A DNA stretch of 8,046 bases from positions 1 to 8,046 of the forward strand of contig JAKLQL010000299.1 in assembly GCA_022013395.1 (NCBI GenBank), in the 5' to 3' direction. The position numbers and the translations under genes are program-made. This document shows, piece by piece, positions 1 to 7,248 of this stretch (its first letter is position 1; the number at the start of each line of letters is the position of its first letter). The notes below the pieces were generated by a model. That model did not search any database, was not told the origin of the DNA, and worked only from the letters and a program-made list of their open reading frames with translations. The stretch comes from Acetobacterium sp. (GTDB taxonomy: Bacteria; Bacillota; Clostridia; Eubacteriales; Eubacteriaceae).

Positions 1-798
1 AGATCGTTAGGAACAAAGGAATGTTTGCTGCTCCAATGTTTTAATCCTCAAGATGTGGATGCCGGCGTATCATCTTATTTAACAGCAATATTTAATGAAA
101 ATTTACAGCAGCAATCTGATTTATTAATGGAGCAAGGATTTGCGGTTAAAACAAAAGTAGTTTCTGGAAACATAAAAAATGAAGTAAATCGTGTTGCGTT
201 GGAAGAGGAGTGCTCATTAATCGTAGTTGGAGCCGAAAAACACTCCATGATTGGCGGATTGTTTTTAGGCGGTATAGCCTATGATGTTATCTATGGTTCG
301 ACTAAGCCCATCCTTCTGGTTAGAGATGCTTTAAGAGATGAGCATGAAGCGCTGACATTAGCGACGAATGATGGCATTGAACATGTTCTATTCCCAACAG
401 ATTTTTCAGAAAATGCTGATATCGCATTTACCTATATAAAAGAACTTGTGAAAAATGGTGTAAAACAGGTAACCATTTTTCACATTCAGGATGAGTCTAA
501 AATTAATCCATACCTTTTACATCGACTGATTGAATTTAATGAAATAGATCAGGGCAGACTTGAAAAACTAAAGGAGGATCTTTTATCACTAAATGATATT
601 AATGTCGATATTCAAATACGGTTTGGATCGCCAACAGCGGAAATTCTTAAAATAGTTGATGAACAGCAAATTCAACTTGTTGTAATGGGAACCCAGGGGC
701 GAGGCTTTATCAGTGAAATATTCATGGGGAGCGTCAGTCATAATATTGTTCGTCATTCCTCCTCATCGGTACTGTTGATACCTGGAATTCGCGAATAA
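1..798 (+). CDS. Universal stress protein, tandem UspA domains (5' end missing)
   Basis: The reading frame is open from base 1 to the TAA at 796-798 (265 residues), so the true start lies upstream; a TTG at 25 is internal. Two UspA-type alpha/beta domains are visible. Domain 1 covers about residues 1-108 and lacks its first strand. Domain 2 starts near IEHVLFPTDFSENAD, the usual start of a UspA domain, and ends at VLLIPG. Domain 2 has the ATP-binding pattern G-2x-G-9x-G-S (Gly230, Gly233, Gly243, Ser244). In domain 1 the matching region reads GAEK and then GG, so the second glycine is Lys80 and the final Ser is Gly91; it probably does not bind nucleotide in the usual way. Family knowledge: cytoplasmic stress proteins, often ATP-binding, with no defined enzyme reaction. 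The visible length suggests only about 20-30 residues are missing. The target process is unknown. No strong terminator follows. Confidence 0.88.
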   Translation, partial: RSLGTKECLLLQCFNPQDVDAGVSSYLTAIFNENLQQQSDLLMEQGFAVKTKVVSGNIKNEVNRVALEEECSLIVVGAEKHSMIGGLFLGGIAYDVIYGSTKPILLVRDALRDEHEALTLATNDGIEHVLFPTDFSENADIAFTYIKELVKNGVKQVTIFHIQDESKINPYLLHRLIEFNEIDQGRLEKLKEDLLSLNDINVDIQIRFGSPTAEILKIVDEQQIQLVVMGTQGRGFISEIFMGSVSHNIVRHSSSSVLLIPGIRE

Positions 799-812
799 TA
801 AACAAATTAAAC

Positions 813-841
813 TTGAATTTTTATTCATTGCAAAATATAAT
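813..841 (+). promoter_or_regulatory. Sigma-A type promoter for the solute-binding protein gene
   Basis: TTGAAT at 813-818 (-35) is followed after exactly 17 bases by TATAAT at 836-841, a perfect -10. Transcription would start near 848, giving a leader of about 26 bases before the ATG at 874. The -35 lies within the short inverted repeat TGAAT-TTTT-ATTCA (814-827), which may be chance in such AT-rich DNA. Confidence 0.7.
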
Positions 842-873
842 TGAATACATAATTATTATATTGGGAGGAAGAA

Positions 874-1698
874 ATGAAAAGAAAAAGTTATGTACTGATA
901 ACAATTGCATTAGGAATTGCATTGTTATTGACCGGTTGTGGGAATAAGTCCGCGAGTAATGAAGATCCCCTGGCTGATGGTGTTTTAACGGCAGGAACAA
1001 ATGATATGTATCTGCCGCTGGAATTCAGAGATCAGAACAACGAACTGGTTGGGTTTGACATTGATTTGGGTGCGGCTTTGGCCGATGAACTTGGCGTTAA
1101 AATTGAGTGGGTTCCAACCGCATGGGATGGAATATTCAACGGGCTGGATGCAAAGCAGTATGATATCGTTTTATCTGGTACGAGTATCACAGAAGACCGT
1201 TTGAGCGGATATAATATGACGGATCCCTATATTGCTAATGGGATTGTAATTGTGTCTCGAAAGGATGCGCCCCAAGCTAAAACACCTAAAGATCTGGCTG
1301 GAAAAACAGTTGGTGTGCAAATTGAAACCACAGCGGATTATGCTGCAGAAGCTTTGAAAAAACAAGAAAATGTCGATTACACAGTGAATAAATATGATGC
1401 GATGTTGGATGCCTTTGCGGCGTTGGAAGGAAAACAGATTGACAACATTATGACTGACATCAGCGTTGCTCAGTTTTACACGACATTAAAGCCTGATGTA
1501 TATGCTATTTCTTCAGATGTTTTATCAAATGAACCCATTGGTATTACAGTAAGAAAAGCGGATACTGCATTTAATGAAGAATTAAATGGTGCTTTGGATG
1601 CATTAAGAAAAAATGGGAAATTAAGTGAATTGTCAATTAAATGGTTTGGAAAAGATGTTACTCAGAATATTGACACTAATTTGAAAGTCATCGAATAA
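874..1698 (+). CDS. ABC transporter solute-binding lipoprotein, polar amino acid type (SBP_bac_3 family)
   Basis: This is an extracytoplasmic receptor that captures a small ligand, most likely an amino acid, for an ABC importer. The ATG at 874 is set by GGGAGG at 863-868. Residues 1-21 form a lipoprotein signal: Lys/Arg start, hydrophobic core, and lipobox L-T-G with Cys22 as the predicted lipid anchor. The mature part shows the family 3 pattern: AGTNDMYLPLEF, then GFDIDLGAALADELG, then WDGIFNGLDAKQYDIVLSG with TSITEDR, and a second lobe starting near DLAGKTVGVQ. At 274 residues it has normal family length and looks complete. No permease or ATPase gene adjoins it; the gene sits alone between its own promoter and terminator, so its partner must be encoded elsewhere. 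Polar amino acid specificity is inferred from family only; cystine, glutamine or arginine are all possible. Confidence 0.9.
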   Translation: MKRKSYVLITIALGIALLLTGCGNKSASNEDPLADGVLTAGTNDMYLPLEFRDQNNELVGFDIDLGAALADELGVKIEWVPTAWDGIFNGLDAKQYDIVLSGTSITEDRLSGYNMTDPYIANGIVIVSRKDAPQAKTPKDLAGKTVGVQIETTADYAAEALKKQENVDYTVNKYDAMLDAFAALEGKQIDNIMTDISVAQFYTTLKPDVYAISSDVLSNEPIGITVRKADTAFNEELNGALDALRKNGKLSELSIKWFGKDVTQNIDTNLKVIE

Positions 1699-1706
1699 TT
1701 TAAGTT

Positions 1707-1750
1707 AAAGGCTTTGCGTTTCTAAATCGACAGCGTAAGGCCTTTTTTTA
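1707..1750 (+). terminator. Rho-independent terminator after the solute-binding protein gene
   Basis: AAGGCTTTGCG (1708-1718) pairs with CGTAAGGCCTT (1734-1744) over 11 base pairs, two of them G-U wobbles, with a 15-base loop. A run of seven T at 1743-1749 follows directly. It lies nine bases after the stop codon and separates this gene from dprA. Confidence 0.88.
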
Positions 1751-1751
1751 T

Positions 1752-1781
1752 TTGATCAAGTCTTTTAATTACTACTGTAAT
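1752..1781 (+). promoter_or_regulatory. Possible dprA promoter overlapped by an inverted repeat
   Basis: TTGATC at 1752-1757 (4 of 6 to the -35 consensus) and TGTAAT at 1776-1781 (5 of 6 to the -10) are separated by 18 bases, just after the terminator where a new promoter is expected. A perfect inverted repeat, AATTAC-TACT-GTAATT at 1767-1782, covers the -10 and could be a repressor site. TATGAT (1782-1787) and TATTAT (1790-1795) are alternative -10 elements, so the exact start is unsure. Confidence 0.4.
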
Positions 1782-1826
1782 TATGATACTATTATGCTTA
1801 AGTTATTAAGAAGGGAAATCAGAGGG

Positions 1827-2924
1827 ATGAACGATTTAATTTACTGGATATGGTTTATGGGACTTGAAAAAATATCAACTAAACAAAAGAATATTCTTCT
1901 CGAACAATTTGATTCACCTCGATTAATTTACACATTAAATAGAGAAAAACTGTCGCAAACAAAAATCTTAAGCAAAATAAATTTGGATTATCTGGAACAA
2001 ATGAAATCTCTTAATAAAGCAAAAAGTGATTTGTGTTATATTGAAGCTCATAATATTGAATTAATTACACGGAATGATCAACGTTTTCCAGAAACACTCA
2101 AAAATATTTACATGCCACCTTTGGGTTTGTACATAAAAGGCGACATGTCGTTACTTGATGCACCTCTGAGAATTGGGATTATCGGTTCTCGAAATCCGAC
2201 GATTGCTGGTGAAAAACATGCCCAATTATTTGCCCGATCGCTATCAGCTGTTGGTGTCACCATTGTCAGCGGTTTAGCAGCAGGTATTGATGGCAAAAGC
2301 CATTGGAGCAGTGTTAATGAACTTGGCAGTACCATCGGCGTTCTCGGTACCGGAATCGATATCTGTTATCCTCGCTCCAACAAAAAACTTTTTGATATAA
2401 TGGCAGATAAAGCGTTAATTGTTTCAGAATTTAATTTGGGCGAAAAGCCTCTGCCCTATCATTTTCCTTTGCGGAATCGGATTATCAGTGGACTCTCACA
2501 AGGGGTGCTTGTCATTGAAGCCCGCAAGAAAAGTGGTTCGCTTATTACAGTCAACCATGCTTTAGAGCAGGGCAAGAATGTTTATGTTATTCCAGGAGAT
2601 ATCGGGGGCGCTAATTGGGCGGGTGGCAATCAATTACTTAAAGAGGGCGCTAAACTTGTGACAGAACCAAATGACGTTTTAGAAGATTATCTCACCCATG
2701 AGCAGTTTGTTACGGAAAACTGTGAAGAGTGTTCAGATTTGGAGAAAACGTTGACGAATGCAAATGAACAGTTATTGTTTAAGTTAATTAAAAGAGGGTA
2801 CCGAACAATTGATGAGCTTGTGACCTATTCAGATTTACCGGTTAATGTGGTCAATAGTCAATTGACAATGATGGAAATAGAAGAAATAATTTCAATTAAA
2901 TACGGAAATATCGTTTTAATTTAA
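1827..2924 (+). CDS. dprA: DNA processing protein DprA (Smf)
   Basis: DprA binds incoming single-stranded DNA in the cytoplasm during natural transformation and loads RecA on it; it is also kept in many species not known to be competent. I chose the ATG at 1827 (365 residues, MNDLIYWIW) because AAGGGA at 1811-1816 precedes it at a workable distance and DprA proteins usually start this way. The frame is open back to a TTG at 1752, but that lies at the terminator and promoter. Visible parts: an N-terminal helical region (about 1-110), then a Rossmann-like core with GSR (120-122), SGLAAGID (148-155) and FPLRNRIISG (213-222), the family hallmarks. The last 60 residues fit the C-terminal winged-helix domain (NEQLLFKLIKRGYRTIDELV...). 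The gene appears intact. A topA gene next to dprA is the usual order in Firmicutes, though topA here has its own promoter. Confidence 0.95.
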   Translation: MNDLIYWIWFMGLEKISTKQKNILLEQFDSPRLIYTLNREKLSQTKILSKINLDYLEQMKSLNKAKSDLCYIEAHNIELITRNDQRFPETLKNIYMPPLGLYIKGDMSLLDAPLRIGIIGSRNPTIAGEKHAQLFARSLSAVGVTIVSGLAAGIDGKSHWSSVNELGSTIGVLGTGIDICYPRSNKKLFDIMADKALIVSEFNLGEKPLPYHFPLRNRIISGLSQGVLVIEARKKSGSLITVNHALEQGKNVYVIPGDIGGANWAGGNQLLKEGAKLVTEPNDVLEDYLTHEQFVTENCEECSDLEKTLTNANEQLLFKLIKRGYRTIDELVTYSDLPVNVVNSQLTMMEIEEIISIKYGNIVLI

Positions 2925-2954
2925 GAACTATCAGTTATATTCGACTTCATTCGT

Positions 2955-2983
2955 TTGTATTTAGTGGAAATGTTTGCTATAAT
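2955..2983 (+). promoter_or_regulatory. Sigma-A promoter with extended -10 for topA-hslV-hslU
   Basis: TTGTAT at 2955-2960 and a perfect TATAAT at 2978-2983 are 17 bases apart, and a TG one base before the -10 (2975-2976) makes it an extended -10. Start is expected near 2990, with a leader of about 48 bases. This is among the strongest promoters in the window, suiting a constant housekeeping operon. Many topA promoters respond to supercoiling, but nothing here shows that directly. Confidence 0.75.
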
Positions 2984-3023
2984 GTGGCTATTTCAGAGAA
3001 AATGAATCATTAACATAAAGAAA

Positions 3024-3031
3024 GAAGGAGG
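3024..3031 (+). promoter_or_regulatory. Strong ribosome binding site of topA
   Basis: GAAGGAGG lies six bases before the ATG at 3038 and fixes the topA start. It is nearly fully complementary to the 16S rRNA tail, in contrast to the weak sites in front of hslV and hslU. Confidence 0.85.
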
Positions 3032-3037
3032 TATTCA

Positions 3038-5107
3038 ATGGGTAAAACCTTAGTTATCGTTGAATCACCGGCTAAAGCCAAAACAATTAAAAAATATTTG
3101 CCTAAAGGCTATGAAGTTGAAGCTACGATGGGACATGTGATCGATCTGCCGAAAAGTCGGATTGGTATTAATATAGAAGAAGATTTTAAACCCGAATATA
3201 TTAAAATTCGTGGAAAAGCTCAATTGTTAAAGAATTTAAAAAATGCTGCTAAAAAAGCAGATCAAGTTTATCTCGCAACTGACCCTGATCGCGAGGGCGA
3301 GGCGATTTCCTGGCATATGGCAAATTTCCTTGAAATTGATCTGGAGACAAAATGCCGGATTGAGTTTCATGAAATAACAAAAAAAGCCGTAAATGCAGCT
3401 ATTGAGAACAAAAGAAATATTGATATCGACTTAGTTAATTCACAACAAGCGCGACGGATTCTGGACCGACTGGTTGGGTATTCGCTGAGTCCTTTTTTGT
3501 GGAAAAAAGTAAAAAAGGGGCTTAGTGGCGGTCGAGTTCAATCGGTTGTAACGCGAATTATTGTCGATCGGGAAGAAGAAATTGCCGCATTTGTCCCAGA
3601 AGAATATTGGAATCTGGATCTGCTTTTAAAAAAGGAAGACGATGATAAAGAATTTGTTTCAAAATTTTATTCTGAGGATGGCAAAAAAAAGACCATTACC
3701 GATGCTGAAGAGGCGATCAGATTAGAAAAGATTGTCGATGATAATACCATTGTTGTCGAAAACGTTAAAAAACGGACGCGTTATCAAAAACCCCCCTTAC
3801 CTTTTACCACCAGTACATTGCAGCAAGAGGCTTACAAAACCTTGGGATTTACGACTCAACGAACCATGCGTTTAGCCCAGCAATTGTATGAGGGTGTTGA
3901 TATTAAAGGGAGTGGATTAACCGGTTTAATTACCTATCTACGAACTGACTCGACTCGAATTGCTGATGAAGCCGTACAGGAGAGCAAAGAATATATCAAA
4001 CAACATTTCGGAGAAGACTATCTGGGATCAGAAAAAAAGGTTAGTAAAAAGAAAAATGTCCAGGATGCTCATGAAGCCATTCGGCCTTCATCCGTTATGT
4101 TGACCCCGGAAGAAGCCAAAGGATCATTGGAAGCTGATCAATATCGGCTTTATAAATTAATTTGGGAAAGATTACTTTGCAGTCAGATGGCAGATGCCCA
4201 ATATTACGTCACCGATGTGGATGTCGCTTGTAGCAATTTGATTTTTAAGACTAAAGGTGAAACCCAGAAATTTGATGGCTTCACGCGAGTCGGGAAAAAC
4301 AGCGGCAAGAATGACGACAGCATTCTGCCCGAGTTGGCGATTGGTGATGATTTGATTCGTTTGAAAACAACCAAAGAACAGAAATTCACAAAGCCCCCAG
4401 CCCGTTATACAGAAGCATCCCTGGTTAAAATATTAGAAGAAAAAGGCATCGGCCGACCAAGCACCTACGCACCGACGATTGCCACCATAAAAAACCGGGA
4501 TTATGTAGAGATTGAAGATAAGCACTTTAAACCGACAGAACTGGGAATTACGGTTACCCATTTGATGAAAGAATATTTCAGTGATGTAGTTAATATATCT
4601 TTCACGGCCGAAATGGAAGATCGCCTCGATTCAGTTTCTGATGGTGAGACAGATTGGATTGAGGTGTTAAAAAACTTTTACAAAGGGTTCGAAAAGGAAT
4701 TAACAAATGCTCAGGAAAAAGCCGAATCAGTAACGATTGCAGATCCAGAATCGGATGAAGATTGCGAATTATGCGGCCGCCGAATGGTTATCAAAAAAGG
4801 CAAATATGGTCGATTCCTGGCATGCCCTGGCTTTCCTGAATGTAAGAACACCAAACCTTATTTCGAAAAAACAGGCGGGATCTGTTCAGTATGCGGGGGG
4901 GATATTGTCAAGCGAACCTCAAAAACGGGACGAACCTTTTATTCTTGCAGTAATTATCCGGCCTGCGATTATATGAATTGGGATTTACCAATCGCAGATA
5001 AATGTCCGGTATGTGGTTCAACTCTTTTTCAAAAGGGTTTGGGGAAACGCAAATCGGTTTATTGTGATAAAAAAGATTGTGGCTATAAGGCACCAAGTGC
5101 TGAATAA
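3038..5107 (+). CDS. topA: DNA topoisomerase I (type IA)
   Basis: This enzyme relaxes negatively supercoiled DNA by cutting one strand through a 5'-phosphotyrosine link, passing the other strand and resealing. It has 689 residues, a normal Firmicute length. The N-terminal TOPRIM domain shows LVIVESPAKAKTI with Glu9 and DPDREGE at 82-88, the acidic residues that hold magnesium. The catalytic tyrosine is Tyr300 in GLITYLRTDSTR. PPARYTEASLVKILEEKGIGRPSTYA is another strongly conserved topoisomerase IA segment. The C-terminus has three four-cysteine zinc ribbons: Cys576/579/596/602, Cys616/619/637/643 and Cys656/659/676/681; all twelve cysteines are present. No residue looks missing. It leads the operon; hslV begins 37 bases after its stop with no terminator between. 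In Bacillus trmFO and xerC sit in that gap, and here they do not. Confidence 0.98.
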   Translation: MGKTLVIVESPAKAKTIKKYLPKGYEVEATMGHVIDLPKSRIGINIEEDFKPEYIKIRGKAQLLKNLKNAAKKADQVYLATDPDREGEAISWHMANFLEIDLETKCRIEFHEITKKAVNAAIENKRNIDIDLVNSQQARRILDRLVGYSLSPFLWKKVKKGLSGGRVQSVVTRIIVDREEEIAAFVPEEYWNLDLLLKKEDDDKEFVSKFYSEDGKKKTITDAEEAIRLEKIVDDNTIVVENVKKRTRYQKPPLPFTTSTLQQEAYKTLGFTTQRTMRLAQQLYEGVDIKGSGLTGLITYLRTDSTRIADEAVQESKEYIKQHFGEDYLGSEKKVSKKKNVQDAHEAIRPSSVMLTPEEAKGSLEADQYRLYKLIWERLLCSQMADAQYYVTDVDVACSNLIFKTKGETQKFDGFTRVGKNSGKNDDSILPELAIGDDLIRLKTTKEQKFTKPPARYTEASLVKILEEKGIGRPSTYAPTIATIKNRDYVEIEDKHFKPTELGITVTHLMKEYFSDVVNISFTAEMEDRLDSVSDGETDWIEVLKNFYKGFEKELTNAQEKAESVTIADPESDEDCELCGRRMVIKKGKYGRFLACPGFPECKNTKPYFEKTGGICSVCGGDIVKRTSKTGRTFYSCSNYPACDYMNWDLPIADKCPVCGSTLFQKGLGKRKSVYCDKKDCGYKAPSAE

Positions 5108-5144
5108 AAAAGTATGAGTATGAATTAAGAAAGCGAGAAAAAAT

Positions 5145-5675
5145 ATGTTTCATGCAACAACCATAGTAGGAATACGACATAATGGAGAGGTCGCCATTGC
5201 CGGTGATGGTCAGGTAACCATGGGCGAGAAAACGATTATGAAAAATAAAGCAACAAAAATAAGAAGAATCTATAATGATCAGATTTTAGTCGGGTTCGCG
5301 GGCTCAGTTGCTGATGCCTTTACCTTATGTGAAAAATTTGAACACAAGGTGGAGCAGTATAATGGGAATTTGAAACGGGCTGCGGTGGAACTTGCAAAAG
5401 AATGGCGTTCGGACAAGATTCTGAGAAAATTGGAAGCACTTCTGATCGTCATGGATGAATCAGAAACACTTATTTTATCTGGAAATGGGGAAGTCATTGA
5501 ACCGGATGATGATGTGGCGGCCATCGGATCAGGTGGATCCTATGCCCTTGCAGCCGCGCGTGCCTTAAAAGGTCATTCTAACCTGAGCGCTAAAGAAATG
5601 GTTTATGAATCGCTAAAAATCGCTTCGGAGATTTGCGTATTTACAAATAATAATATTTCAGTAGAAGTATTGTAG
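5145..5675 (+). CDS. hslV: ATP-dependent protease subunit HslV (ClpQ), threonine peptidase
   Basis: HslV forms a double six-membered ring of proteasome-beta-like subunits in the cytoplasm and degrades proteins unfolded by HslU. The protein has 176 residues, the usual length. It starts MFHA-TTIV; removing four residues would expose Thr5 as the N-terminal nucleophile, as is normal for HslV. This differs from Bacillus subtilis ClpQ (CodW), known for an N-terminal serine. Other family marks are AGDGQVT (19-25), Lys38 in KATKIRR aligning with the catalytic-site lysine of the E. coli protein, [10 protein letters not shown], and [16 protein letters not shown] starting at 126. The ATG at 5145 has only a weak binding site (AAGCGAG near 5131), so translation may rely partly on ribosomes leaving topA. 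hslU follows after 16 bases. Its partner is frameshifted here, so HslV may lack an activator. Confidence 0.97.
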   Translation: MFHATTIVGIRHNGEVAIAGDGQVTMGEKTIMKNKATKIRRIYNDQILVGFAGSVADAFTLCEKFEHKVEQYNGNLKRAAVELAKEWRSDKILRKLEALLIVMDESETLILSGNGEVIEPDDDVAAIGSGGSYALAAARALKGHSNLSAKEMVYESLKIASEICVFTNNNISVEVL

Positions 5676-5691
5676 AAACGGAAGAATTGTC

Positions 5692-6960
5692 ATGAAAGAA
5701 TTAACACCAAAAAAAATAGTTACAGAACTTAATCGTTATATCATCGGTCAGGAAGCGGCCAAAAAAGCGGTTGCAGTAGCCCTGAGAAATCGCTATCGTC
5801 GGTCACTGTTACCAGCTGATCTGATTGATGAATTTACCCCTAAAAACATCATACTGATGGGTCCTACCGGTGTCGGCAAAACTGAAATTGCCCGCCGAAT
5901 GGCTAAACTCATCAAAGCCCCCTTCATAAAAGTTGAAGCGACAAAATTTACAGAAGTGGGTTATGTTGGCAGAGACGTGGAATCCATGGTTCGAGATTTA
6001 GTCAATACTTCTATTCGTAATGTTCAGCAGGAAATGATGAAAGAAGTTTATGTTGAAGCCGAAAAGAATGCCAATAAGATTATAATTGATATTTTGGTGC
6101 CCACTAAAAAAATCAAAGAAACCCTTAAAACGCCGTTTGATCTATTTATGAAACCCTCCCCACCGTCTGCTCCAACTCAAAATGAGTTAGAAGGCGATGT
6201 CGAGAAAGAAAAGACCAAAAAAGAGAAAAGGGAAGCATTGTCCAAGGATTTAGAGGCGGGTCTCCTGGAAGATCAGATGATTGAGATTGAAGTAGATGAC
6301 GACGGTTCAAAAACCATTGGTATTATGCAGGGGATGAACAATGACAGTATGTCTTTTAATATGAACGACATTCTTGGGGATTTTATGCCACAAAAGAAAA
6401 AAAAGAAAAATGTCAAAATATCTGAAGCGAGAAAAATCCTGATTAATCAGGAAGCTCAAAAACTAATCGATATGGATCAGGTCAAAGAAATTGGCATGCA
6501 GGATGCAGAACAGAACGGGATTATCTTTATCGATGAAATTGATAAAATAATCGGAAATGGCAACAACCATGGGCCGGATGTTTCCAGAGAAGGGGTCCAG
6601 CGAGACATCTTGCCAATCGTTGAGGGCAGTACCATCAATACCAAGTATGGCCCGATTAAGACCGATTATATTTTATTTATCGGGGCTGGGGCATTCCATG
6701 TTTCAAAAATATCTGATATGATCCCCGAACTCCAGGGACGATTTCCCATTAGTGTTCAATTGGATAGTCTGACCGAGAAGGACTTTATCGAAATTCTGAC
6801 CCATACTGAAAATTCGGTGATCAAGCAGTATCAAGAGCTGATTCGAACTGAGGACGTTAACTTAATTTTTGAGGATGAGGCGATCACACATATTGCCAAA
6901 ATTGCCTATCTTCAGAATGAAGAGGATGAAATATTGGTGCTCGGCGTCTTCATACGGTGA
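5692..6960 (+). CDS. hslU: HslU (ClpY) AAA+ unfoldase, main frame ending early by frameshift
   Basis: HslU is the six-membered ATPase ring that recognises, unfolds and feeds proteins into HslV. The start ATG at 5692 follows CGGAAGAA (5679-5686). Seen: the N-terminal [19 protein letters not shown], Walker A GPTGVGKT (57-64), the pore loop GYVG (91-94), a charged I-domain insertion (about 110-250), Walker B IIFIDE (277-282) and an arginine-finger type GRFP (349-352). Up to Glu413 everything matches the family. After it the frame yields ILVLGVFIR and stops at 6958-6960, giving 422 residues. The expected end, beginning [17 protein letters not shown], is encoded one frame back from 6930, as if one A were lost from a run of four at 6929-6931. 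Restored, the protein would have 468 residues, normal for the family. As written the product lacks the sensor-2 arginine and the tail that docks into HslV, so it is unlikely to work. Confidence 0.93.
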   Translation: MKELTPKKIVTELNRYIIGQEAAKKAVAVALRNRYRRSLLPADLIDEFTPKNIILMGPTGVGKTEIARRMAKLIKAPFIKVEATKFTEVGYVGRDVESMVRDLVNTSIRNVQQEMMKEVYVEAEKNANKIIIDILVPTKKIKETLKTPFDLFMKPSPPSAPTQNELEGDVEKEKTKKEKREALSKDLEAGLLEDQMIEIEVDDDGSKTIGIMQGMNNDSMSFNMNDILGDFMPQKKKKKNVKISEARKILINQEAQKLIDMDQVKEIGMQDAEQNGIIFIDEIDKIIGNGNNHGPDVSREGVQRDILPIVEGSTINTKYGPIKTDYILFIGAGAFHVSKISDMIPELQGRFPISVQLDSLTEKDFIEILTHTENSVIKQYQELIRTEDVNLIFEDEAITHIAKIAYLQNEEDEILVLGVFIR

Positions 6961-7097
6961 TGGAAAAACTGCTGGAAGAAATCTCGTTTTATGCCTCCGA
7001 TTATGAACCGGAAGAATTCACGATTGATCTGAATTATGTGGAGCGAATCTTCCATATTTCGGATAAACGGGACAATTATCAAAAATATCTACTGTAA
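6930..7097 (+). pseudogene. hslU: Detached C-terminal part of hslU in the -1 frame
   Basis: From AAT at 6930 this frame reads [17 protein letters not shown] and continues without a stop to EYLL-like ...NYQKYLL and TAA at 7095-7097 (55 residues). This is the normal HslU end: the sensor-2 helix with GARRL, the C-domain, and a hydrophobic tail ending in Leu that in HslU inserts between HslV subunits. Conserved sequence and an open frame over the full 165 coding bases mean the shift is recent or an artefact. An ATG at 6960-6962 overlaps the TGA of the upstream frame (TGATG) and could start a 45-residue peptide, but no binding site precedes it. Together with the upstream part the whole gene spans 5692-7097. 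Confidence 0.9.
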
Positions 7098-7111
7098 ATA
7101 ATAAAATATGC

Positions 7112-7140
7112 TTGTGCAAACGACATGACTGTGCTAGTAT
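7112..7140 (+). promoter_or_regulatory. Extended -10 promoter for rpsB
   Basis: TTGTGC at 7112-7117 and TAGTAT at 7135-7140 have a 17-base spacer, and TG at 7132-7133 gives an extended -10 (TGCTAGTAT). It starts 15 bases after the restored hslU stop, and transcription would begin near 7147. I see no clear terminator between hslU and this promoter, so some read-through from the topA operon is likely. Confidence 0.6.
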
Positions 7141-7146
7141 ATGAAG

Positions 7147-7248
7147 GTATGTAATTACACACATTCTCTGAGAGGCATCAGGTGCCTGTTTTCAGGTCGA
7201 TGTTCTTGATTGATGAGGATGGAGGAAAAACCAAGGAGGAAATGAATT
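7147..7248 (+). promoter_or_regulatory. rpsB leader with alternative hairpins (possible S2 autoregulatory site)
   Basis: About 100 bases separate the predicted start from the rpsB ATG, long for a plain leader. Two small hairpins compete: AGGCA (7173-7177) with TGCCT (7183-7187), and CCTG (7185-7188) with CAGG (7193-7196) around a TTTT loop, the second extendable by CATC (7176-7179) with GATG (7199-7202). They share bases 7185-7187, so both cannot form at once. rpsB leaders bound by S2 as feedback are known in several bacteria; assigning that role here is inference. No T-run follows, so if it regulates it would act on translation rather than by termination. Confidence 0.4.
7233..7239 (+). promoter_or_regulatory. 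Ribosome binding site deciding the rpsB start
   Basis: AAGGAGG stands nine bases before the ATG at 7249. Another ATG at 7242 is closer to it but is in a different frame that does not encode S2, and an in-frame ATG at 7264 is too far away. Confidence 0.82.

Noticed and set aside
814..827. TGAAT-TTTT-ATTCA inverted repeat as a terminator of the stress protein gene
   Set aside because: All-weak five-pair stem without a T-run after it; it overlaps the next promoter's -35 and may be chance in AT-rich DNA.
1752..1826. N-terminal extension of DprA by 25 residues from a TTG at 1752 or an ATG at 1794
   Set aside because: No ribosome binding site precedes either codon, the TTG directly follows the terminator T-run, and the stretch resembles promoter DNA. 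The ATG at 1827 has a binding site and the usual DprA start.
2925..2940. Short AACT-ATC-AGTT hairpin after dprA as a terminator
   Set aside because: Only four base pairs, low GC and no following T-run. It cannot be expected to stop transcription.
1001..5524. Several 60-90 codon frames within the solute-binding protein, dprA, topA and hslV genes, mostly antisense
   Set aside because: They sit inside strongly supported genes, lack binding sites and family motifs, and read as shadow frames.
6925..6935. Programmed -1 ribosomal frameshift in hslU
   Set aside because: The in-frame context GAT GAA ATA TTG gives no X-XXY-YYZ slippery heptamer, the run of three A is too short for polymerase slippage, and HslU is not known to use frameshifting. 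A plain one-base deletion or sequence error explains it better.
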